The notes beneath the pieces were generated by a model, which saw nothing but the letters and a program-made list of their open reading frames with translations, did not search any database and had not been told where the DNA came from. The position numbers were made by a program, and so were the translations under genes. Below are positions 55,336 through 64,000 of a stretch of DNA of 64,000 nucleotides, in pieces; position 1 is the first letter of the stretch, and every line of letters begins with the position of its first letter. This stretch comes from Cheiracanthium punctorium (taxonomy: Eukaryota; Arthropoda; Arachnida; Araneae; Cheiracanthiidae), in contig JAWZYV010016970.1 of assembly GCA_038373885.1 (NCBI GenBank), positions 1 to 64,000 of the forward strand. The letters are read 5' to 3'.

Positions 55336-55344
55336 AGACATGAC

Positions 55345-57094
55345 TTGCCCCCCTCCTCACCCTAAAGATTTAGTATACACATACATTCATTATGTTAATA
55401 AATTTTTCTTTGAGATTGCATGAAAAATATTCAAATGAAAATTTACTGAAAAATCCATTTTATTTATGTTTCATTTTAAATATGTATGATAATGCAAAAT
55501 ATAAATATTATACAGAGCGATCATTTTAAAAGAGTGCCCGTTGGTTTTTCTTATTACTTTTAAATCTGACGAATGTGGCAACTATACGATTTCAAGCACT
55601 GTTGGGGACTGTTAGAACTTTTTGTCTGAGGTAAAACTGAAACGGAGACACACATTACTTAATCCTGTGATCATTTTGCTTTTGAAAAACATAATTGAAT
55701 TCCAATTTTTTACAGTATCAGTCTTCACAGCAAATGTTAAAAATGTTCGCCCCTGTTTTGAATGCCAACATGAACACGTTGAAATTTTTAAGTTTTTACC
55801 CCCCTCAAAATCTTTGCGTGGCAGTTTTGAGTTCTCGGAAAAATCCACGATCCGATGCTACGCGTAACCAATAGCAGCAAAATAATTAACTGTATATATA
55901 TATATAGAAGTCTAGCAAATGTGATATGAAATTCCCCCAAAACAATTGTTATTTTTAATGATGTAAAATTTAACGATTGTCAAAAATCATTCATTTCTAA
56001 ACAATAGTATTTATCTATAAATTCACAAATTTTTTGAAAATCTTAGGGGGGCTGAAAGCCTGCTAGGTAGGGCTCAGCCCCCATAGCTCCCCCTCTGGTT
56101 ACGGCCCTGCCCCAATAGCTACGCCACTGCTTAGGTGGCATGTGTCATGTGACATAGTATGAAATGTGTGGCTTCTTTTGAGTTCTGCATGCAGTGTGTT
56201 GCTATTCTTTTGCACTGTGAATTTATAAATTGTATCCCCTTCTCTGTCTGAAATTATCAGATTGGTTAGCATAAGCTTTATGTCATGCAGATACATGGTT
56301 TATTTATTCACCATTTATGTCATATTCCCCTGCTCCCCCCCTCCCCACCAAAAATTTTTCTGGTTGCACTCCTGAAGTGACAATTTGTTTACAGTTTTAG
56401 TTTCCTTTAATATTGTAATCTGTTTTTTTATAGGAATGTGATCTATACAGTTCATATTTTTTTATGCCTAATGAGTACTTGTACAATTTTGCTGTACATT
56501 TGAAGCAGCAGGTACTTGTACTTTTTCGGCTTGTAAAATAAGATGAAGTTATCTGCCCAGTTTTACAAGCTGCAAGCGTAAAAGAAATCTCTGCAGGTAA
56601 GTGCTGAAGACAGATGGCAATGGGATCCCTTTGTGTGAGTATCATAAATAATTGAAACAAATTTATAAATGTATTCTATGTATTTTTAATTAAAAAAATG
56701 AAAACAACAAGCATTCCAACAAGTTTTAATTTCTTAAATGTCTCTTAGAGAAATGCTAAAAACAATGATGATTATTGTCCAATTGCAATGACACACATAT
56801 AAAGTCGACAATAAAATGTAAATGTGGCATGAAGATCTATTCATTTTGTCAAACCGAGCAAACCACTGATGTAAGGTCTGTGGAGCAAACTATCTCATCC
56901 CTGCTTTCTATAGAACCAACCCACTATTCATTAAAACAAATATACAATTCTGTTCGTAGCCAGATTGAAACACACTTGTATTTTCGTTGTGGAAGTAATG
57001 GAACAGCTTTAGTATTGCCTAACCGCCATTTTTGGCAGTATTTGTTTTTCAAAATTGGAGGTTCAAACTGTTGCCAAGTACCGTGTTTTGTAAA
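55345..57094. other. Intergenic, repeats and AT-rich DNA
   Basis: No gene recognised. At 56046-56131 GGGGGGCTGAAAGCC...TAGCTACGCCACTGC looks like a degraded hAT-like MITE end (complement of CAGTGGCGTAGC). A frame at 56775-57200 on the plus strand overlaps the minus-strand segment described next and has no family features. Confidence 0.4.
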
Positions 57095-57154
57095 AGATTT
57101 ATCTTTCAAACTCTTGATGAAACTCTCGAGTTCTAGAATAGTGGCCATCTTTTT
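56924..57154 (-). CDS. Unrecognised short coding-like segment, copy 1 of 3
   Basis: From the minus-strand ATG at 57152-57154 (preceded by a GAAAAAAG leader) the frame gives MATILELESFIKSLKDKSF and continues for about 76 codons with a basic, Trp/Lys-rich stretch (RKYKCVSIWLRTELYI). I do not recognise the family. Its first 19 residues have diverged counterparts at 57545 and 57735. Confidence 0.3.
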   Translation of the reverse strand, partial: KKMATILELESFIKSLKDKSFTKHGTWQQFEPPILKNKYCQKWRLGNTKAVPLLPQRKYKCVSIWLRTELYICFNE

Positions 57155-57474
57155 TCTAGCCACAAAAACATCGCACTTTTATCCACAGTTACTACGATAG
57201 TATTATCCAAGAGCATATAAAAGTATATACATGTCATTTACCATAGCTTATATATATATATATATTTTTACATTTTGCTTATTTTAAAATTATCACATTT
57301 TTCCCTACAAAAACCTTTTTATAACAACAATACAAACAAAAAATATCAGCAGAACAGGAAACTTCAGAAAAGTCAGCATAAAACTCCCTAAACCTTATAA
57401 TTAAAATTCTCCCAATTGATATCCCTTATTACCTCCAAAAAGTCATCGCACAAATAAATTTTCCTATCGTAAAA

Positions 57475-57581
57475 GGCGTATTCAAAAAACTTTACCACTT
57501 AAATTTTCAATGCAACTCTCAGGCTTGAAAATGGCTGCCATCTTGTTTTTAATCACAAAATCATTGACAGTAACATAAACA
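57475..57581 (-). repeat. Met-start segment, copy 2
   Basis: Minus strand: leader GTGATTAAAAACAAG, then ATGGCAGCCATTTTCAAGCC, encoding MAAIFKPESCIENLSGKVF before a stop. The leader and start align with copies 1 and 3. Confidence 0.5.
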
Positions 57582-57669
57582 TATTTAAACATAATTCTTC
57601 GTTATACTCACACATGAAATATCTTTTTGCAACTCCGCACTTTCCACAAAACTCGAAAACTCAAACTTA

Positions 57670-57775
57670 AAATGCTTAAATAAAAAAAGCTTACCTTTTA
57701 ACTTCTCGATGCAAGTCCCGATTACAAAATGGTGGGCATCTTGTTTCTAAACACAACACTGTCGACAATAACAAC
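57670..57775 (-). repeat. Met-start segment, copy 3
   Basis: Minus strand: leader GTGTTTAGAAACAAG, then ATGCCCACCATTTTGTAATC, with a stop at codon 6. The segment ends in AAAAGGTAAGC, resembling a splice donor. Confidence 0.5.
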
Positions 57776-58024
57776 ATATTTAAACATAATTCCATGTGAA
57801 CTCATACATAAAATATCTATTTGTAACTCTTAGCTTTCCCAAGCTCTTTCACTAATTTGAAAAATTAAAACTTCTAATCTTTGTACCTTTAAAATGCATT
57901 TACTTTACCATCACAACACTAACTCGTTTTCAATAAACCATAGTAAAGCACATGTTTCACATGGCTGACCCGCACTTCAGATGCTACTCCCTCCAGTTTT
58001 GAAAATATAAATGATTTAATTCCC
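57776..58024. other. Spacer upstream of the Met-start copies
   Basis: No gene; on the minus strand this would be promoter-proximal to copy 3. No defined motif. Confidence 0.3.
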
Positions 58025-58371
58025 GAAAAAACAGCACTGTAATCGACGCTCTCTGATTAGCCAATAATAACTTTCTTAGTTGGACCTGGAGGCATAAATG
58101 TGAACTCGTAATACAGTTTGGGTTGCTACATTTGACAATTTATCACCAGGCTTAGTGACGTCTTTTGGCGAGAAATTTGGGTGGGTGATACTAAAGGCTA
58201 GCCGAAGTAATGAAAAATAAATGAAAATCTCAAAGTTTGAGCAGAGTTGAAAAGCAGTTCCTAGAAGGGGGTAAATCCGATCCCCCCCATATGGCTACAT
58301 CCTAATGGACCCCACTGAAAAAAAATTCTGACTGTGTTATTGAAACTAAAAACTTACACATTTTTCCAAGA

Positions 58372-59605
58372 TACGGGAGTAATTTAGTTACCGGGTGTCG
58401 CCTATTTTTGGCGACTTTTTTTTCTCGCCAACACCCGCTACTTGGCGCTTTTTTTTTGTCGCCAAATTTTTCACGTGTGAAACACCATTTTAGAATACGA
58501 TAAAATAATACAACACGTTGAGCACTGTCAGGAAATACAAATCACTTTAACACATTAAAATTGCACAGATATTCCACTAAAAAAAACAATAAAACAAAAT
58601 ACACCATCCATACTTAACACTAAAAAATGTCAGCAAATTCAGTAACAGGCAATTCAAAATGAGCAAACAGTAAACCACTTTTAACTAAAAAAATTTCAGA
58701 ATATTAAGCAATCTAGTTCTACAGTTATGTAAACTATGCAACCAGTGGACCGTTTTTAACTAAAAAAACCTCAGTGGATTCAGCAACCTAGTTGTACAGC
58801 TATGTAAACTATGCAACCACTGGACCGTTTTTAACTAAAAAACACCCAGTGGATTCAGCAACCTAGTTTTACAGCTATGTAAACTCGGCAACCAGTGGTC
58901 CGTTTTTAACTAAAAAAACCTCAGTGGATTCACCAACCTAGTTGTACAGCTATGTAAACTAGGCAACCAGTAAACCGTTTTTAACTAAAAGAACAACAGT
59001 GGATTAAGTAACCTAGTCATACAGCTAATATAAACTGGGCAAACACAAGCCCGTTTTCAACTCAAAACAACATCGGTGGATTAAATAACCTACTTATACA
59101 CATTTACAATTCACATTGAAAACCTTAAGCAATTGCGAAAATTCTTTAAAAAAAACACTTACCTTTATCTAAAGAAACTCCTCAAAAATATCCAAAACGC
59201 ACATCAGCTAATAACATAACACCAAAACGCTTTGTTTTACTAACTAACCACATAACCAACATATACTAACCACACACCAAACACCAATAACACAAAACAA
59301 GAACTGACTCATCGATTTCAAATTTCCTCCTTTTAAAACCTCGGTTTACCGATTACAGTTAAATGGCCTTAACCAATCACAAAATTCCTTTACCAAACAT
59401 CCTGGTATCGTTTAATGAACCCACCGAGCGTTTTTTCATCAAACTACAGCATCATCCAACACCTCAACTCAATCTACACAGGTTACAACAGACATCTGAC
59501 TCTAAGGCTAAAGTAAACAAACTTTCGACCAAACTCCAAGCTTGGCGACACATCGGCGCTTGGCGAGGACACCCGGTAACTAAATTTCCCCCCGAGATAC
59601 TAAAA
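58372..59605. repeat. Inner inverted-repeat element
   Basis: GTAATTTAGTTACCGGGTGT with CGCC at the left is mirrored by ACACCCGGTAACTAAATT at about 59570-59592, with GGCGAC/CTTGGCG motifs inside both ends. It lies wholly within the larger inverted-repeat element. Confidence 0.75.
58660..59105. repeat. ~75-bp tandem repeat, about six units
   Basis: Units read TTTTTAACTAAAAAAACCTC, AGTGGATTCAGCAACCTAGT, TGTACAGCTATGTAAACTAT and GCAACCACTGGACCG, with gradual divergence toward both ends. Confidence 0.88.
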
Positions 59606-60248
59606 TTCAGGGGCAACAGTTTGGTTGTGATTGTGAAAAATATTGGTGTGTTAAATACATTGTTTTTTTCTTCCTGAAAAAATTTGCAGTTTGTTATTAT
59701 CCAGGAGAAATAAATTTTGATTGAATTTGCAAAATATTGTTTATTATTACTAGCAAAGAATGCATTTAAGATTTTTGTCCAGTATGGCAAAATGCTTCGA
59801 ATGGAATGGGTCCTGATAATATTCACTCTTGCTTACCGCATGGTAAAAATATTTCCAATATATATATATATATATGATAATATATTTGTACTTATGCTCA
59901 CTTTTACAAAATCTGATATTCATGCTAATATTTCACTTACTGAAGACAGTTGCATTATAATGAATTTTTGTCTAAAATTTAAAATGGCTGTATAAAAACA
60001 AATATAATTTATGCTGTACATTTCAAACAAAATAGTTATAACATATTAGGTTGTAATTGTTAGCCAGTCACGAAGTCATTTAAGTTTTCCTAAAAGAAAA
60101 ATACTTGCTTTACCTAAACTTTCACGACGTTCGTATTTTCCAACTCTCAAAACGCGTGTTCAAAAGTAAACAAGCACGAGCGAGTCTTTCAGATAAAGGT
60201 GACGCGATCACTGTGATCGCTTTGGCAGTTTTCGCCGGTAACGGTGAT
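59606..60248. other. Spacer between inner and outer arms
   Basis: AT-rich, with a (TA)n run near 59858-59876. No gene recognised. At 60200-60216 GATCACTGTGATC is a short palindrome. Confidence 0.4.
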
Positions 60249-60506
60249 TAGGATTTACCCCTTCCAGGAACTGCTTTTCAACTCTGCTCTGAGATTTTCA
60301 TTTATTTTTCATTACTTTGGCTAGCCTTTAGTATCACCCACCCAAATTTCTCGCCAAAAGACGTCACTAAGCCTGGTGATAAATTGTCAAATGTAGCAAC
60401 CCAAACTGTATTATGAGTTCATGTTTATGCCTCCAGGTCCAACGGTCCACTAAGAGAGTTATTATTGGCTAATCAGAGAGCGTCGATTACAGTGCTGTTT
60501 TCTCCC

Positions 60507-61389
60507 GGTCTGTACGTCAAAATGACGTGTTGGCTCTGGGACAATCCGGTGTTTTTGTTTCTATCTAAATCTGTGTTTGGCAGCTCAGTTATGCAAATTT
60601 ATTGCATTAGGAAATCGAATATAAGTACGGCGGGAAATGAACATTGCTCATGCTTGCTTCTTCTGTTTGGATTGTCGTTTGACAATATCGTCGTTGTACC
60701 GGCAAGGCCGGGTGAAGGCTGACGGGCGAGGTAAGGTGATATTTTGTAGTCCGTCAGTCAGGTAATTTAGTACTTCAATTTTTCTCCAAATATGTTTCAT
60801 GAATTGTTTATAAGTAGAAGCCAATATATGCTGCCTATGCATGATGTTAAAGAGCGAACTACTATTTTTTTTTGTGGTTGCTGCAGAATGTATAAAATCA
60901 TCAAAGTGTGTGCTTTGTATGTGGAACATTCGATAATCTTTAATAAAACATTTGCTCTAGAAATCTTGTCATTATTTTTAAGTCTTCCACTGCGCCAGTT
61001 AGAACTCTGCATTGGTTAATAAAATATGTTAGAATAGCCAACAGTAATGAAAGTTTCCCGCTGCCGCAAATGTCTGCACGAACAATTCGCATTGACTGTT
61101 TGCTCATATTTTGACAAATGATTTTCAGCAGTTGAAAGACTTACTTTAGAACAATGTTGTGAAATTTGTTAGAAAAAAATCTTACCATTAGTACAAGGTA
61201 ACTCAAATTGAAACCTATTATGATACCGAATTAGAACCCTCATTTACTTCCGGTTCTAGTGCAAAAAGTCAGCTACAGAATGCCACCGAATTATGTGTAC
61301 AGCTTTCGGTACTACTGTTGTATAATATGACACTGTGAAGGTTTGGTACTGAAAGTTCAAACACAAGAACTATGATATTCAAGAAGCAG
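60507..61389. other. Intergenic
   Basis: No recognisable gene or complete repeat. Confidence 0.4.
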
Positions 61390-61620
61390 AGGGCTGGACT
61401 ACTCATGTTCATTAGGCCTGCCTGCGAGAACATGTGGAACATCAGTATTTAACCACTCCAAAGCTAGCTAAGACATTAGACGCTAGTGCCATGTCCATTA
61501 GTCACGGTATTCATCGCATAAACTTTACATACAAGCTCAATCGCTGGGAACCGTATGAGCTGACTCGAGATTTGGCAGAAAACTTTCGTTACAACCTGAT
61601 ATTATATATATATTATATAT
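61390..61620 (+). pseudogene. mariner transposase N-terminal fragment
   Basis: The plus frame from about 61434 contains TPKLAKTLDASAMSISHGIH followed by a Lys/Arg-Trp-x-Pro-x-Glu-Leu box (RWEPYELTRDLAENFRY). This is the second helix-turn-helix and WVPHEL-like linker of mariner transposases, here with WEPYEL. The sequence ends in an AT microsatellite, and no catalytic domain follows. Confidence 0.55.
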
Positions 61621-61642
61621 ATATATATATATAATATATATA
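61604..61642. repeat. AT microsatellite
   Basis: Alternating TA runs (ATATATATTATATATATATA) directly after the mariner fragment. Confidence 0.8.
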
Positions 61643-63702
61643 CCGTACATCCCAGTGTATAACACGCATCAGTAAATTGAAGATATGTCTTACGATATTA
61701 ATTATCTTTTGTAAGTCTTTTATAATTTTTTTTCTGCCAATATAAGAAACACATGATCCATTTTCATATCCGTATCTACAGATATAAAAAAAAAGTTATC
61801 CGTTTACAGATCCATATCCTCGTGTCTAACGATCTGGCATACTCTACTTGACACAATGGACACAGGTTTTTCTTGTTGTTGTTGCCAAATGACAATAATC
61901 AGACATAACAAGAAGACGTAATAATTTTACTTTTAATTAAATATTATCACTGTCCATTTTAATACAATAATATATGTATATTAAGGAAACTTACATAGTA
62001 AAACAGACAGTAAATTTGTACTTATATTGAAGTGTGTTCTAATATGTAAATTCTTTTAACGCATTTGTGCATTGCAACAGACATCCCCATAGAAGAATGT
62101 TCTGTCTCAATCTGCGGCACCAGGATCAGAAACCAAAATTTATCTGCGACCCTAACGTTCCCTGAATAAACTACAACCAAAACTTGCTCAATGCAATAAA
62201 AACATGCAACCTTTTCGTACTGTGCAGCCATTTTACACAACTTGCATACACATCGGCAGTAGTGTACACATGAACGAAACATAAAACAGAATGATATTCG
62301 CTACTAGAATACCTCACTTGTATGGTCAAGGTGCGGAGTCTTTGTGGGAATGTGTCTCTGTTTTCTATTCGTGGCGACTCCGATTCCCCTCAGTCTATCA
62401 CCCCCTTTCCAGAGACTAAACACCTGTGAAGCACTGTTCGCAGTGATATTGGTGGTTGTTACCTTTTGTCTGAAGAAGAGAGGATGCCATACCGTGATAG
62501 CCTGAAGGGGGGGAAGTGCATCTGACTGAAACACAAATATTTTTTTAACCTGCTAGATTGATCTGCAAGCTGTAAATCGATCTGCTGCACTCGCTGCCAT
62601 GCTGCCCGGTTTCTGCTACCGAGCAGACATCCATATTGATAAGCATAACTTGTATAAAACTAAAAGATACAGCTTACCTTTTGCGATTAACTTGAACATT
62701 GCACACTTTGGCAAGTTATTTCTACTTTGTGAGGTAGCACACTTCACTGGCAATTAGAGATTTGTTTTTAGAGTATCCAACAAACTTATTTGAGAAGGCA
62801 GAGATATGAATATTTCTGTCATTCCCAAAAAATCAGTTAGCATATTGCTCTTAAAACTATACGGCTGAAATCCATAAAAGCACTAATTCAATCCTGTAAT
62901 TTAGTAATTATTTTCATTCGAAATACCCGGAAGTAGAACCCGGATCTATCGTTTTCCAAGGGGTGCGTAGTAAAAAACGATGCATGCGGGAAAATGGCGA
63001 GTGCAGATTAAAGGCAAAATATGAAGAAAACAATGTTTATGAAGACACATGCTGTATACAGTATACCAAATACACTAAATTTTTTAACAAACTGTAAAAG
63101 AAACAAGAAACAAATTGAAGTTGTGTGTAGAAAATTAGGGGTATTTTTAAAAATTCAGTTTTTACACTGGCTTTTTCATTTTTTAATTACACGAAAATTT
63201 TCCAAGATTTACAGTATTTTTCTTATCTTATTACGTGTTTTCATGTTTGTATATAAAAGTTAATACAATTTCTATTGCGTCGGATTCACTTGGCGCTAGT
63301 GTTGGCTCAGTCTCATCGTCATGAATATTATTCTCAGCTTCTTCGTCATTATTTTCATCACTTTTCTTTTATTCTTAAGATACTGCCCGTTGCTTCTATA
63401 TCAATCGAGACACAAACATCGATTTCACAACATACACATGCCTGCTAAATGTAAGCAGTCATCATCAACCCAGGAAATCATACCAGGAAGTAATTAAATT
63501 TATATGCCATATTGATCCACTTGACCTTCAATTTCATTTCGGTCAGAAGAAACATTTTACAACGATGAACGTGGGAAAACGATATTTTGACGAATGATTT
63601 TGTTAACGTTATTTGAATACAACTTGTGCAGGGACCATAGAAATAAAACGATCAATACGGGAACGATAGATCGGGGTTCCACTGTATTTTTAAATAATTA
63701 AT
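61643..63702. other. Intergenic
   Basis: No gene recognised on either strand. Short minus-strand frames at 62022-62534 lack any family pattern or coding-like neighbours. Confidence 0.4.
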
Positions 63703-63756
63703 TACGTTGCTTTATCAAAAATAAATTTTTAAATTTATTTTTGATAAAGCAACGTA
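63703..63756. repeat. Perfect 54-nt palindrome
   Basis: TACGTTGCTTTATCAAAAAT plus AAATTT forms a 26-nt arm, followed by two T and then the exact reverse complement. Confidence 0.95.
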
Positions 63757-64000
63757 AACAGGAGCAAATAAGTATATAAACTATATATTATAATCATAGA
63801 CTACTGTGCGCTGACGTCACCACAATACCATCTCATACACATGAGCAAAAGGAAATGGATTCACGTTTACTGGCAGCTTGCAATATTTTACGTGATCTGC
63901 TGTCAAACAATGTAAATTCACAAAAAATTCCCTTTTATTATTATAGATATAAAGTAGATTTGGCGTAAAGCTAGCTCCATTTCCGTTGTACGGTAGCGTG
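63757..64000. other. Intergenic window end
   Basis: AT-rich with no recognisable feature. Confidence 0.4.

Larger units (their letters stand above)
58025..60506. mobile_element. 2.5-kb element with ~250-bp inverted arms
   Basis: Arm 58025-58279 (AACAGCACTGTAATCGACGC, CAGTTTGGGTTGCTACATTT, ACGTCTTTTGGCGAGAAATT) is mirrored by 60249-60506. No transposase lies between; a second inverted-repeat element (58372-59600) and a tandem array are nested inside. I found no target duplication. Confidence 0.8.

Noticed and set aside
59363..59826. Overlapping frames on both strands near the inner inverted repeat
   Set aside because: They cross the nested element boundary and have no family features.
62022..62534. 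Two minus-strand frames of 76-86 codons
   Set aside because: No family pattern, no splice context or neighbouring coding support.

Overview
This 64-kb window is AT-rich eukaryotic nuclear DNA made almost entirely of transposable elements, many nested inside one another. The families point to an arthropod, most likely a chelicerate and perhaps a spider: Ty3/Gypsy elements whose Gag starts with a long MKAGQ-type coiled coil, a Polinton/Maverick (adintovirus-like) element, mariner, hAT-, Mutator- and P-like relics, and a dispersed repeat ending in ACGTACGTAC. The host assignment is inference. I recognise no intact, conserved host gene.

Layout. 1-8.2 kb: an element with ~1-kb inverted arms (15-1067 and 6885-8169) that encloses a 25-bp palindromic satellite, an antisense LTR fragment broken by a Mutator-like transposon with an 8-bp target duplication (TSD), and a LINE reverse-transcriptase relic. 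8.2-9.6 kb: a 52-bp tandem repeat and a fold-back element. 9.7-20.9 kb: four exon-like segments of a decayed THAP-domain gene related to P-element transposases. 22.2-36.4 kb: a Ty3/Gypsy element with its integrase split by a 3.7-kb element (exact 11-bp TSD) and its 3' LTR split by a 6.25-kb element (50-bp terminal inverted repeats), which itself carries a broken mariner and several MITEs.

38.1-55.3 kb is the centrepiece. A Gypsy element on the minus strand (LTRs 38267-39159 and 54157-55052) sits between inverted copies of a fold-back repeat. Inside its gag gene lies an 11-kb Polinton (41923-52931), with inverted terminal repeats and a 6-bp flanking duplication, GTCGTT. On the plus strand the Polinton carries integrase with chromodomain, penton-like protein, small basic core protein, double-jelly-roll major capsid protein, adenain-type protease and packaging ATPase. 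On the minus strand it carries a zinc-finger/protein-primed DNA polymerase B. Penton, core and ATPase frames are open; integrase, capsid, protease and polymerase are broken.

The most interesting signal is an age paradox. By eye the Gypsy LTRs differ at only about six bases plus a 3-bp indel, yet the Polinton inside has divergent terminal repeats and many disruptions. Either the Gypsy has been copied with the dead Polinton as passenger, or the LTRs were homogenised, or an already defective Polinton was mobilised in trans. The Gypsy also lacks an integrase region.

55.3-64 kb holds three diverged copies of a short Met-starting segment (minus strand), a 2.5-kb inverted-repeat element with a second inverted-repeat element and a 75-bp tandem array nested inside, a mariner fragment and a perfect 54-nt palindrome.
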